Part shown: positions 54,344-62,084 of the stretch, piece by piece | How positions within the stretch are numbered: the first letter of the stretch is position 1 | Layout: each line of letters begins with the position of its first letter | DNA from: Fibrobacter sp. UWP2 | Lineage (GTDB): Bacteria > Fibrobacterota > Fibrobacteria > Fibrobacterales > Fibrobacteraceae | Reading direction: 5' to 3' | Assembly (NCBI RefSeq): GCF_900141705.1 | Contig: NZ_FQYM01000011.1 | Coordinates: 1-64,000 of the forward strand | Length of the DNA stretch: 64,000 nucleotides | Notes under the pieces: model-generated | What the model was told of the DNA's origin: nothing | Databases searched by the model: none | What the model saw: only the letters and a program-made list of their open reading frames with translations | Made by a program: the position numbers and the translations under genes

Positions 54344-55921
54344 TTACTTGCTGAGCGTGCTGACCTGCACGTCCCAGCTCTGGTTGCCAAGGGCAATGCG
54401 GTAGGTGCTTGCGGCGCCGGCCTTCATGTTCTTGGTGTCCACGGCCGGAGCGGCGTTCGGGTCCTTCTTCGGCACGCCAATGTGGCGGTTGCCCTTGAGG
54501 AATTCGATACCCTTGTTGCCGGCCTTCGTCTGGAGGCAGCCCGTGATGAAGATGGTCTCGTCGGTAACCGGCAGGCCATTTTCTTCGAGGAGCTTCTTCG
54601 CAGCCGGGATGCCCGGTTCGAGGATTTCTTCGGCGCACTGGATGCCCGGATAGGCTTCCTTGAACGGCTTCATGTTGAACTGGTCGGCGGCAATCTTCAC
54701 GAGCTCCGGATCCGGTTCGCACGGGGTCTTGCCCTGGTAACCGAGGAGCATCTTGCCGTAGCCTTCCGTCATCTTGAACCACGTACCGCGGCCTGCGGCC
54801 TGGTTCAGGGTGTTCATGTAGGCCTGCTGGAAGTAGAACTGGGAAACCGGCGTCACAGAAGAGGCAAAGCCACCGCGGCGCACGCATTCACTCATGTTCT
54901 CGATAACCTTCGGGAACAGGTGGAAGGTCTTGGTTTCGCGCATCATGAGGGTGTTGGCGGTAAGAGCGCCACCCGGCATGGGGCTGAAGATCACGTCGGT
55001 CGTAATCTGACGGGCTTCAGGCGGGAAGTTATAGTCCTTGAGGCATTCAACGGCGACGTTGTTCGCTTCCATGAGTTCCGGAATGTGATCGTCGACGATG
55101 CTGTCTTCACCGAGGGCGAGTTTGTATTCCGTACCCTTGAGGGCGTGGAACATGGAGAACAGGTCGGGCTGAGCTGTACCGCCGGAGAGCGGCTTGCGGC
55201 CGAGGTCAACACCATCGGCGCCACCTTCGATAGCGGCCTTGTACTGGGCCACACCGGTACCGCAGGTGTCATGGCTGTGGATGCGGAGTTCCACCTTGTC
55301 GCCGAGGAGCTTACGAGCGCGCTTGAAGGTCTCGTACACCTTGGTCGGGTTCGTCGTACCGGAAGCGTCCTTGAAGCACACGGAAGCGAACGGAACACCG
55401 GCGTCCAAAATGTTGCGGAGGATGCGTTCGTAGAATTCCGGGTTGTGGGCGGCGTTGAGGTCGCATCCCGGAGGCAGTTCCATCATGGTCACGACGACTT
55501 CGTGTTCCAGACCGGCGTCGGTGATGCACTTGCCGGAGTAGATCAGGTTGTTCACGTCGTTGAGGGCGTCAAAGTTACGGATGCGGGTCATGCCGTGCTT
55601 CTTGAACATGTCGGCATGGAGCTTGATCATGTCGCGCGGCTGCGGGGCGAGGGCCACCACGTTGATACCGCGGGCGAGGGTCTGCAGGCGGACGTTCGGG
55701 CCCACGACGCGACGGAATTCGTCCATCATGTCGAAGGCGTCTTCGCCGCAGTTCTGGTAAAGGGCCTGGAAACGGGCGCCACCACCAGCTTCAAAGTGGG
55801 TGATGCCGGCCTTGCAGGCAGCTTCGACGGCGGGCATGAAGTCCTTCGCGAAGACACGGGCACCGAAAATAGACTGGAAACCATCGCGGAACGAGGTATC
55901 CTGGAACTTGATCTTTTTCAT
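54344..55921 (-). CDS. Carboxyltransferase subunit (OadA / pyruvate carboxylase B-like) without biotin domain
   Basis: 525 residues. N-terminal HMGL-like barrel: IKFQDTSFRDGFQSIFGAR (RDxxQS motif), VCFKDASGTTNP with the Lys that is carbamylated in transcarboxylase 5S, and LRIHSHDTCGTGVAQYKAAIEGGADGVD with the metal-binding His pair. The PYC/OADA conserved domain follows (FSPMPGGALTANT, GYGKMLLGYQGKTPCEPDPELV). No biotinyl domain or MKM motif is present, so a separate biotin carrier is expected. It fits decarboxylation or transcarboxylation of oxaloacetate in succinate and propionate chemistry. Very high codon bias suggests strong expression. Confidence 0.88.
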   Translation of the reverse strand: MKKIKFQDTSFRDGFQSIFGARVFAKDFMPAVEAACKAGITHFEAGGGARFQALYQNCGEDAFDMMDEFRRVVGPNVRLQTLARGINVVALAPQPRDMIKLHADMFKKHGMTRIRNFDALNDVNNLIYSGKCITDAGLEHEVVVTMMELPPGCDLNAAHNPEFYERILRNILDAGVPFASVCFKDASGTTNPTKVYETFKRARKLLGDKVELRIHSHDTCGTGVAQYKAAIEGGADGVDLGRKPLSGGTAQPDLFSMFHALKGTEYKLALGEDSIVDDHIPELMEANNVAVECLKDYNFPPEARQITTDVIFSPMPGGALTANTLMMRETKTFHLFPKVIENMSECVRRGGFASSVTPVSQFYFQQAYMNTLNQAAGRGTWFKMTEGYGKMLLGYQGKTPCEPDPELVKIAADQFNMKPFKEAYPGIQCAEEILEPGIPAAKKLLEENGLPVTDETIFITGCLQTKAGNKGIEFLKGNRHIGVPKKDPNAAPAVDTKNMKAGAASTYRIALGNQSWDVQVSTLSK

Positions 55922-55975
55922 AGTGTTTCCTTGTGGGATAAATCCCTTGTTTTACTGTACAATAAAATACGGGCG

Positions 55976-55983
55976 TAAATATA
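55976..55983 (-). promoter_or_regulatory. -10 box of the carboxyltransferase gene
   Basis: TATATTTA on the minus strand, about 55 nt before the ATG. The leader carries CAAGGAAAC as SD. Confidence 0.5.
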
Positions 55984-55991
55984 GGATTTTA

Positions 55992-56020
55992 GGTGGAAGA
56001 CGGAAGACGGAAGGTGGCAG
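55992..56020. repeat. Short GGAAGAC direct repeat
   Basis: Two exact copies of GGAAGAC and a degenerate third (GGAAGGT) at 7-bp spacing. Low-complexity intergenic DNA. Confidence 0.5.
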
Positions 56021-56080
56021 TTGGAGGGCTATGAAAGATGCAAAAAGACGTTTTTCAACGTCAAACTGCCTTTTTGCTCA

Positions 56081-56272
56081 TCAAATGAATTCCATGTCAA
56101 TAAGCCAGCGCCACATGCAGAACGCCGAGACCGCTAAAAGGAAAACGCACACGATGACGTACTGGACGGGGTGCTCCTTGAAACTATAGTCGGCGTTGCT
56201 GTACGAAAAATTGCCGCGAATGACGGCGCTCACGAACCACGAAAAAAAGAGGATAAAGAACAGCAGCGCCAC
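56081..56272 (-). CDS. Small two-helix membrane protein
   Basis: 63 residues from a GTG seven bases after the stop of the CnoX-like gene. Two hydrophobic helices (about 2-18 and 38-55) flank a short polar loop with SYSNADYSFKEH; the end is WRWLIDMEFI. Close spacing on the same strand suggests it is cotranscribed. Family not recognised. Confidence 0.6.
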   Translation of the reverse strand: MALLFFILFFSWFVSAVIRGNFSYSNADYSFKEHPVQYVIVCVFLLAVSAFCMWRWLIDMEFI

Positions 56273-56279
56273 AAAGCCC

Positions 56280-57104
56280 CTAAATGAACATCATCGTGTT
56301 GAGCTTGGCGCGGTACTTCCACGTGAGTTCGTGCTTGGAGCCGAGGACGCCGAACAGCGTGAGCATCGCCTTTTTGGCGGCGCCGTCGTTCCATTCGGGA
56401 GCCTCTACGAACAAGTTAAGGAATGCCTGGAGGGCGGCTTCGAAATCTTCGGCGCAGGCGAGTTTGCACGCCTCGTGGTATACGATGGCCTCCTTGCCCT
56501 GCACGTCCTTTTTGGCGGCCTCGGCGTGGAAGTCCAAAAGCTCCAAAAGCGATTTTGCTTCGCGGTACTGGTCGTCGGCCTCGGTGAACTTTTGGAGGAT
56601 TTCTTTTGCCTTGGCGGTGTCGCCCATGCCGATGTTCGCCTTCGCCCAAAGGAGCAACAGTTTTTTGTCGTCGGGAGCCATTTTCAGTGCCTCGTCCAGC
56701 ATGGGGAGGGCGCTTTCGAAGTCCTTGTTCGCGATGGCCTCTTCGAGGGCGTTCGCCTGGCGGGCCTCGTCACTCACATAGAACTTTTCCAGGCGTTTTT
56801 TGAGGTCGGCTTCGGGGAGCACCCCCTGGATGACGTCGGCGATTTCGCCTTTGCTTACCACGTGAACTTCGGGGACGCTCTGTACGCGGAAAGCCTGGAT
56901 AAGCCGCATGTTCTCGCGCTCGTCGCAGCTCACGACTCCCAAGGTGAAGTCTAAACTGGTAGAGAGGCTGCCCAACAGTTGGGAGTAGCCGGCGCAGTCC
57001 GGGTATTCGGCAGAGGAGAAAAGAACTGCGACGGCGCGGGACTCGGAAGCCTCAATGACTTCGGATTGGAAATTTTCGGAGGTGATCTGTACAACTTTAG
57101 CCAT
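56280..57104 (-). CDS. CnoX/YbbN-like thioredoxin-TPR chaperedoxin
   Basis: 274 residues. Thioredoxin-like domain to about residue 108; the active-site region reads SSAEYPDCAGY, so the CxxC is lost and one Cys remains. VQSVPEVHVVSKGEI carries the cis-Pro. The rest is TPR-like helices (ALEEAIANKDFESALPMLDEALKMAPDDKKLLLLWAKANIGMGD). This is the layout of CnoX, which protects substrates of GroEL and DnaK from oxidation. A TAAATT box (57116-57111, minus) ends 6 nt before the ATG; no SD. Confidence 0.88.
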   Translation of the reverse strand: MAKVVQITSENFQSEVIEASESRAVAVLFSSAEYPDCAGYSQLLGSLSTSLDFTLGVVSCDERENMRLIQAFRVQSVPEVHVVSKGEIADVIQGVLPEADLKKRLEKFYVSDEARQANALEEAIANKDFESALPMLDEALKMAPDDKKLLLLWAKANIGMGDTAKAKEILQKFTEADDQYREAKSLLELLDFHAEAAKKDVQGKEAIVYHEACKLACAEDFEAALQAFLNLFVEAPEWNDGAAKKAMLTLFGVLGSKHELTWKYRAKLNTMMFI

Positions 57105-57110
57105 GCGTTA

Positions 57111-57116
57111 AATTTA
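57111..57116 (-). promoter_or_regulatory. -10 box of the CnoX-like gene (leaderless start)
   Basis: TAAATT on the minus strand, 6 nt before the ATG at 57104. Confidence 0.5.
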
Positions 57117-57168
57117 GTTAATAGTTGCACACACCTTTGGTGCAGTTGGTAGTTGCTAGCGAAATTAC

Positions 57169-57174
57169 TATATT
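57169..57174 (+). promoter_or_regulatory. -10 box of the 57182 gene (leaderless start)
   Basis: TATATT, 7 nt (CCCCATC) before the ATG at 57182. Confidence 0.5.
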
Positions 57175-57181
57175 CCCCATC

Positions 57182-57685
57182 ATGAGTATATGTCCTTTTT
57201 GCAAGTCCGAAGTTGCCGAGATAAAAATCCACCACCTGGATTTACGGATATGCCCCAAGTGCTATTCCACGTTTTTCCCATGCGACCAGACTATGGCTTT
57301 TCGCGGTGACCTGACCGACAAGTCCCGGGAATTGTGGTACAAGGCGCTCCTTGCCAAGAACCCAGTGGACCCCGATACGTCGAACGCCTGCTGTATTGAT
57401 CACGGAGAACCTCTGGTCGAGGGCAAACTACCCGATTACGGGTACGACGGCAAGGTGACTACCTGTTGCAAAATGTTCCACTTGACGCCTTCGATGACGC
57501 TCGAGTTGCTGAAGCACACTCTGGATACGGGTTTCCAAAAACCGGAGGCAAAGGGGAAACATCACTTTTTCTTTATTCGTTGGTTGGATGCTTTGGTTTC
57601 TAAGTTGTTTGGAGAGAAAATGCCCGAGGACGATCCCTTGGACGCGATACAATACAATCTCTACATAAAGAAATACATTGAATAG
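57182..57685 (+). CDS. Zinc-ribbon protein
   Basis: 167 residues from the ATG at 57182. MSICPFCKSEVAEIKIHHLDLRICPKCYSTFFPC holds two Cys pairs of a zinc ribbon. A second set follows (NACCIDHGEPL, KVTTCCKMFHL), possibly another metal site. The C-terminus is helical (FIRWLDALVSKLFGEKMPEDDPLDAIQYNLYIKKYIE). No family named. First gene of a four-gene run with the two membrane sensor-like proteins and an AI-2E-type permease. Confidence 0.8.
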   Translation: MSICPFCKSEVAEIKIHHLDLRICPKCYSTFFPCDQTMAFRGDLTDKSRELWYKALLAKNPVDPDTSNACCIDHGEPLVEGKLPDYGYDGKVTTCCKMFHLTPSMTLELLKHTLDTGFQKPEAKGKHHFFFIRWLDALVSKLFGEKMPEDDPLDAIQYNLYIKKYIE

Positions 57686-57686
57686 C

Positions 57687-58415
57687 ATGAGAAAGACATA
57701 CGCCGTATTGGCTGCCGTTGCGGCCGTCATTTTAATCGTTTATTCGCTTTTGCCCGACAAGTTCTTTGAAGAAAGCGTTTTCCCGACACAGGAAAAAATT
57801 ACTGTCATTGAGTATGACGACGCTACAGACGGTGGCGAGTCTGTCGCCAAGATGACGCAAGGGGATTCCTCGCTCTCATTTGAATGCACGCTGGGCACAG
57901 ACACATCCAAGTTCGCCTGGTGTGGGCTCTTGTGGAACATGGATCCCGACAGTGCGATGGATTACCGCAACTGGACGTTTGTCGATACACTTGTTTTTGA
58001 CGTTGAAGCCCATGGTACGCAGGAAATTCTTGTGAAAGTGTGGGCGTACGACCCCGACGTGACCGACATCAGCAAGCCCAAGACTTTTCGCCTGCTGATG
58101 AAGGAAGTCCCCCTGAAGGAGGGGAGACAACGCGTGGCGCTCCCGATGGAACAGCTCTATACGCCCGACTTTTGGTACGACGATGGTCACGTTGACCGCG
58201 AACTCAAACAGCGCCATCAAGAGACGGTGGCTCGCTTAGAAATTGCCCCGGGTTGGAACCAGCCCCGTGGTCAGCGGTTTCAGTTGAAGTTCTTTGAAAT
58301 CAAGGCGACGGGAGTCAGCAACTTCTACTTTGGTATAGTTCTGTTCGCCTTCTTGGGAATCACCATTGTAGCCGTGGGCCGCCGTCACAAGTCAAAAAAC
58401 GATGTCGAAGATTAG
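57687..58415 (+). CDS. Membrane protein with extracytoplasmic beta-sandwich, HTH-less paralogue
   Basis: 242 residues from the ATG at 57687, one base after the previous stop. Membrane helix at about 7-25, an extracytoplasmic domain (about 35-210) with DYRNWTFVDTLVFDVEAHGTQEILVKVWAYDP, and a second helix at about 213-232, then a short basic tail. The same layout as the following protein, but without its cytoplasmic HTH. It overlaps that gene by 14 bp. Confidence 0.75.
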   Translation: MRKTYAVLAAVAAVILIVYSLLPDKFFEESVFPTQEKITVIEYDDATDGGESVAKMTQGDSSLSFECTLGTDTSKFAWCGLLWNMDPDSAMDYRNWTFVDTLVFDVEAHGTQEILVKVWAYDPDVTDISKPKTFRLLMKEVPLKEGRQRVALPMEQLYTPDFWYDDGHVDRELKQRHQETVARLEIAPGWNQPRGQRFQLKFFEIKATGVSNFYFGIVLFAFLGITIVAVGRRHKSKNDVED

Positions 58416-59313
58416 TAAAGTCATAGGCGTTGCCGCCTTCGCAGTGGCGTTTGGCGTTTGGGGCGTCGTGTTCTTGATGTTCAGGAACACCGCCTTGACG
58501 ATGTTCCCCGGGGGCGGTTACGAAGTTTACGCGCTTACCGATAATGCTGCGGGCGGGTATTCCACCTCGGATTTGACTGTGGGTGATTCCAGTATTGCCG
58601 CTCATATTAATGTGCGCAGTGGGAAGGCCTACCCCTATGCGGGGATAGGCTTCAATTTGATGTCTTTGAACCATCGTCCGTCGGGCTACTTCGATTTCTC
58701 CCGGTTTGATTCCGTTGCCGTCGTGGTGGCGGCCGGTCGTATGCGTACAGTGACGTTCCGCATCATGACCAACGACCCGGTGTATTCCAGGGCGGGCGCT
58801 TATTTGACCTACCGCCCCCTGGAGGTGCAACTACCGGTTGGCGCTTCGTTTGCCGAACTCAAAGCGTCACTTGTCGATTTCAAGAACAAGGAATGGTGGT
58901 TGGTGGCGCAAGGCCTCGATAAGGATGACGGCCTCTCGTATTTTTACAACTCTGCCGTGTTCGAAGTATTCAATGGCGAAAGCACATTGCGCGGCATCCC
59001 CGACGATATCGAACTCAAGTCCATTCGCATGTGGGGCGAAAATCGCGATTTCCAAAAGGGCATGTTCTTTGCGGCGGGCTTGCTTGTGTTTTTGCTTGCG
59101 GGCTTTGTGACTTTTTGGGTTCGCGCATCCAAGGCAAAACAAAATCCGTTGCAACCCAAAATGGAGATGGCAGCCAAGTTGCTAAAAACTACCGACAAGT
59201 CGGTGGCCGAAATCGCCATTGCGGTGGGTGAAAAGTCCCCGTCGCAGTTCGAAGGTGATTTCAAAAAAATCTACGGCAAAAAGCCGCTGGACTACAGGAG
59301 GGAGAATGTATAG
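58402..59313 (+). CDS. Membrane-anchored AraC-type regulator
   Basis: 303 residues. Membrane helix at about 7-27. An extracytoplasmic beta-sandwich (about 35-210), with GYFDFSRFDSVAVVVAAGRMRTVTFRIMTNDP, resembles CIA30/carbohydrate-binding folds. A second helix spans about 217-240. Then a cytoplasmic C-terminus (about 253-303) matches the second half of an AraC-family HTH: MAAKLLKTTDKSVAEIAIAVGEKSPSQFEGDFKKIYGKKPLDYRRE. It looks like a one-piece transmembrane regulator. Only one of the two usual HTH motifs is obvious. Overlaps neighbours on both sides. Confidence 0.8.
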   Translation: MSKISKVIGVAAFAVAFGVWGVVFLMFRNTALTMFPGGGYEVYALTDNAAGGYSTSDLTVGDSSIAAHINVRSGKAYPYAGIGFNLMSLNHRPSGYFDFSRFDSVAVVVAAGRMRTVTFRIMTNDPVYSRAGAYLTYRPLEVQLPVGASFAELKASLVDFKNKEWWLVAQGLDKDDGLSYFYNSAVFEVFNGESTLRGIPDDIELKSIRMWGENRDFQKGMFFAAGLLVFLLAGFVTFWVRASKAKQNPLQPKMEMAAKLLKTTDKSVAEIAIAVGEKSPSQFEGDFKKIYGKKPLDYRRENV

Positions 59314-60433
59314 ACGTTGGACCCTGGATAGGGTGATGCATTTTATTTTGATTTCCCTCGGCATCGTAATCGCCCTCCTGTTGGTTGATTACCTGCAAGG
59401 GGTGCTCTTCCCGTTCTTTGCTGCGTTTTTGCTCGCCTATATTGCTGACCCGTTGGTCAACAAGCTGCAGGTCAAAGTCAAGCACCGCATTATTGCCGTG
59501 CTCATTGTGTTGATTTCTGCGATTCTTATTGTGGCGGGGGCGCTTCGCATCTTTATCCCGATGGTAGTGAGCGAAGTGCGGAACCTCGGGGTTCTCATTT
59601 CTAAAATGTTCAACGATTCCGACTGGTCCGCTCGCATAGCCAACCTGATGCCGGGCGACCTGTACGAGACTGTTCGCGGGATGGTCTCGTGGGAACAGCT
59701 GGGCGCCGCCATGCAAAGCCTTGACTTTTGGAACGAAGTGCAGACCATTGCATCCAAAGTATTGCCGGGCGCCTGGGGCGTGCTTTCTTATACAAGTACC
59801 ATCGTGCTCTGGTTTTCCGGTGCCGCGATTATCTTTATGTACCTCGTGTTCATCATGCTCGATATGCCCAAGCTTCGTCGTGGCGTGTTGAGCTTGATTC
59901 CCAAGCGCTTTAAAAAGGAGGCGAGCTCCTTTGCTGCCGAAACAGACAAATTCATGGGAACGTATTTCCGTGCGCAATCTTTGGTCGCTTTGACGGTCGG
60001 TATTTTGTATGCAATCGGTTTTGGCGTGATGGGACTGCCTATGGGGGTCGCCTTTGGACTTTTCTCTGGTGCGCTCAACATGATTCCCTACATGCAGCTT
60101 ACGACGATCCCGCTCGCCTTGCTTTTGTCGGTGGTTTACTCGCTCAACACGGGCATGCCTTACTGGCAGGTTGCGCTGATTATTGCCGCCATCTATCTGG
60201 TGGTGCAGGTCTTGCAAGACTTTTTCTTGGTGCCGCACATCGTCGGGAAGTCCATGGATTTGCCGCCTGTAGGCATTTTGCTGAGTCTTTCAATATGGGG
60301 TAAGTTGTTGGGATTCTTAGGGTTACTCGTTGCCATCCCCTTTACCTGCCTGTGCCTGGTGTACATTCGCAAACTTCAAGAGCGAGCCGAGGAAGCACGA
60401 GGGAGTCAGGTCGGACCTCGCCCCGAGGCTTGA
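59306..60433 (+). CDS. AI-2E-family transporter (PF01594)
   Basis: 375 residues from the ATG at 59306, after GGAGGGAGA; it overlaps the regulator's stop by 8 bp. About eight hydrophobic segments. GVLFPFFAAFLLAYIADPLVNKL at the N-terminus, VFIMLDMPKLRRGVLSLIPKRFKKEASSFAAETDKFMGTYFRAQ in the middle, and GLPMGVAFGLFSGALNMIPYM, VGKSMDLPPVGILLSLSIWGKLLGFLGLLVAIP toward the end are the family pattern. Members include TqsA and Na+/H+ antiporters; the substrate here is unknown. Coupled to the AraC-type sensor. Confidence 0.9.
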   Translation: MYRRWTLDRVMHFILISLGIVIALLLVDYLQGVLFPFFAAFLLAYIADPLVNKLQVKVKHRIIAVLIVLISAILIVAGALRIFIPMVVSEVRNLGVLISKMFNDSDWSARIANLMPGDLYETVRGMVSWEQLGAAMQSLDFWNEVQTIASKVLPGAWGVLSYTSTIVLWFSGAAIIFMYLVFIMLDMPKLRRGVLSLIPKRFKKEASSFAAETDKFMGTYFRAQSLVALTVGILYAIGFGVMGLPMGVAFGLFSGALNMIPYMQLTTIPLALLLSVVYSLNTGMPYWQVALIIAAIYLVVQVLQDFFLVPHIVGKSMDLPPVGILLSLSIWGKLLGFLGLLVAIPFTCLCLVYIRKLQERAEEARGSQVGPRPEA

Positions 60434-60471
60434 TTTTATAGGCGTTTAAAGAAAAATTTTTCAAAAAAAGT

Positions 60472-60500
60472 TTTCCACATCGCTAAAAAAAAGGTATAAT
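60472..60500 (+). promoter_or_regulatory. Promoter of the HU gene
   Basis: TTTCCA (60472-60477), a 17-bp spacer, TATAAT (60495-60500). A canonical -10, unlike most others in the window. Confidence 0.65.
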
Positions 60501-60539
60501 ATCACCATACTTAATCTTAACCTCTCAAGGAGCTATAAA

Positions 60540-60842
60540 ATGAATAAACAAGATCTCATTGAAGCCGTTCTCGCCAACAAGGAAGCTGGCTTTGATTCCA
60601 AGGCTGCTGCTGCTCGTGCTGTTGATGCCGTTATCGACGGTATCGCTGCTGGCATCAAGAAGGACAGTGTTGTCCAGTTGATCGGCTTCGGCACTTTCAC
60701 TGTGAAGACTCGCGCTGCCCGTACTGGCCGCAATCCGCAGACTGGTGCCACCATCAAGATCAAGGCCTCCAAGACCGTCGGCTTCAAGGCCGGTGCTGCT
60801 CTCAAGGCTGACGCTGCCAAGGCCAAGGCTGGCAAGAAGTAA
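60540..60842 (+). CDS. hup: HU-family DNA-binding protein
   Basis: 100 residues. [35 protein letters not shown] forms the helical dimer part; [41 protein letters not shown] holds the GFGTF turn and the DNA-gripping RNPQTG arm. An Ala/Lys-rich tail of about 12 residues extends beyond the usual 90. AAGGAG lies before the ATG. Codon bias is extreme, as expected for an abundant nucleoid protein. Confidence 0.97.
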   Translation: MNKQDLIEAVLANKEAGFDSKAAAARAVDAVIDGIAAGIKKDSVVQLIGFGTFTVKTRAARTGRNPQTGATIKIKASKTVGFKAGAALKADAAKAKAGKK

Positions 60843-60863
60843 TTCTTCTTTGTAAGAGAATTA

Positions 60864-60898
60864 AAAAAAGGGTCGCTGCAAAGCGATCCTTTTTTTTG
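60864..60898 (+). terminator. Terminator of the HU gene
   Basis: A-run, AGGGTCGCT-GCAA-AGCGATCCT, then T7. Confidence 0.92.
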
Positions 60899-60931
60899 TG
60901 CGTTGGAACTCTTCTGTTGGAAAAGGATGGA

Positions 60932-60968
60932 GAAAAAAGAAAAGGCCTTGCACTTGCAAGACCTTTTC
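60932..60968 (-). terminator. Terminator of tRNA-Val
   Basis: GAAAAGGTCTTGCA-AG-TGCAAGGCCTTTTC, then a T-rich run on the minus strand. Confidence 0.9.
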
Positions 60969-60971
60969 GAG

Positions 60972-61045
60972 TGGACGGTACAGAACTCGAATCTGTGACC
61001 TCCACCATGTCAAGGTGGCGCTCTAACCAACTGAGCTAATCGTCC
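60972..61045 (-). tRNA. tRNA-Val (GAC)
   Basis: 74 nt. Anticodon stem CCACC/GGTGG with loop TTGACAT, anticodon GAC. T arm ACAGA-TTCGAGT-TCTGT. D arm GCTC/GAGC. Acceptor GGACGAT/ACCGTCC has one A-C mismatch at pair 6-67. Discriminator A, no encoded CCA. Confidence 0.9.
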
Positions 61046-61059
61046 ATTAAAGTAGCCCA

Positions 61060-61088
61060 ATAGTAGAAACTTGCTCTTTTTTTGTCAA
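61060..61088 (-). promoter_or_regulatory. Promoter of tRNA-Val
   Basis: TTGACA (61088-61083), a 17-bp spacer, TACTAT (61065-61060), then TGG. Confidence 0.8.
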
Positions 61089-61102
61089 GGGGTGGGCCGC
61101 AA

Positions 61103-61654
61103 TTATCGGTCTTCTTCGGGGATCCAGTAGCGAAAACGGCCTGTAATGTGCAGGCGGGGGAGTGTGTCGGAGCAGAACCCGCTTCGGCAATCCTGCGCGT
61201 AGAGGTCCAAATTGGCGGTCCAGGTGGAATCGCTGTCCATTTCGTCAAAATGGACAGTGCTCTGGTCTGTAAATATGATGCCATGGTCGGATTTTTCGGA
61301 ACTGAACCAGGAATACTGTTCTACCGTCGGGTTGTCCCCCAGGACGGGTCTGTTGACCATGATGTTGAAGGCGTCCCCTCGGTCGCTTTCCTCCACACGC
61401 GTCCTCACCAAAAAGTAATGGTGGCTGTTACGGATGAACGGTATTTCTACGTCCCTCGGCCCGAGTTCTATGGTGTAGTCCTCGGAGTCGTTGATTTTGT
61501 ATTTGATAAAGCCGCCGCCTTTGACTTCCCAGCTGTCGTTGATTTCGCTGCATGCCTGCAACGAAATCAACAGCGAAAAGCCCGTGGCGAGCGCCAGGGA
61601 CCATTTGGATAGGCGTTTTGTTGAAGTTGCCTCTTTAGTTGGGAACTTCTTCAT
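61103..61654 (-). CDS. Predicted lipoprotein (GldH-like appearance)
   Basis: 183 residues from the ATG at 61654. A basic N-region and hydrophobic core lead to a lipobox ISLQAC (about residue 35). The mature part has DYTIELGPRDVEIPFIRNSHHYFLVRTRVEE and a C-terminal RFRYWIPEEDR. Its size and beta-rich look recall gliding lipoprotein GldH, but I see no diagnostic motif. It overlaps the DUF6941 gene by 20 bp; no SD is visible. Confidence 0.65.
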   Translation of the reverse strand: MKKFPTKEATSTKRLSKWSLALATGFSLLISLQACSEINDSWEVKGGGFIKYKINDSEDYTIELGPRDVEIPFIRNSHHYFLVRTRVEESDRGDAFNIMVNRPVLGDNPTVEQYSWFSSEKSDHGIIFTDQSTVHFDEMDSDSTWTANLDLYAQDCRSGFCSDTLPRLHITGRFRYWIPEEDR

Positions 61655-62084
61655 TGGAGGCGGGAGGGGTGGCCGGCTTGTTGCGCGGGTCTTCCAGAAT
61701 GTACAGCGGGAGTGTCGCGATTTCTTCGTCGTCGACAAAGAGACGGACCATGTATTTGTCGGGGCGCTGGATTTGCAGACGTTGCATGTTGAGTACCATG
61801 TTGACGGCTGCGGTGTCAAAACCGGGGGCGACGGGCTCCAACGGGATGTTCGATTCCATGGGAGGCACGATGGCGTGCCCGCAAATGTCCTCGATGACGA
61901 GTTTGAGCTTGTGCATGCCCGCTTCGGCGCGCTGGTAGCGAATGCGGAAAGCCGCCGAACACTGCGGGATTACAAATGGGAATTGCGCAGGGAAAGCCCT
62001 GTCGAATGCTCCGAGAATGTTCAAACGTCCGCCGATGCCGTTTGCGGTCGCCGCGTCACAGATAGATGCGATTTCGATATTCAT
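61635..62084 (-). CDS. DUF6941-like protein
   Basis: 149 residues. IEIASICDAATANGIGGRLNILGAFDRAF is the opening typical of this small uncharacterised family. Next come AFRIRYQRAEAGMHKLKLVIEDICG and VNMVLNMQRLQIQRPDKYMVRLFVDDEEIATLPLYI, a beta-sandwich-like sequence. No signal peptide. Its ATG shares a base with the upstream gene's TAA, so translation is coupled. Confidence 0.75.
   Translation of the reverse strand: MNIEIASICDAATANGIGGRLNILGAFDRAFPAQFPFVIPQCSAAFRIRYQRAEAGMHKLKLVIEDICGHAIVPPMESNIPLEPVAPGFDTAAVNMVLNMQRLQIQRPDKYMVRLFVDDEEIATLPLYILEDPRNKPATPPASNEEVPN

Noticed and set aside
54140-55978. 612-codon plus-strand frame opposite the carboxyltransferase
   Set aside because: Shadow frame running through terminators and repeats; no ribosome binding site and low-quality composition.
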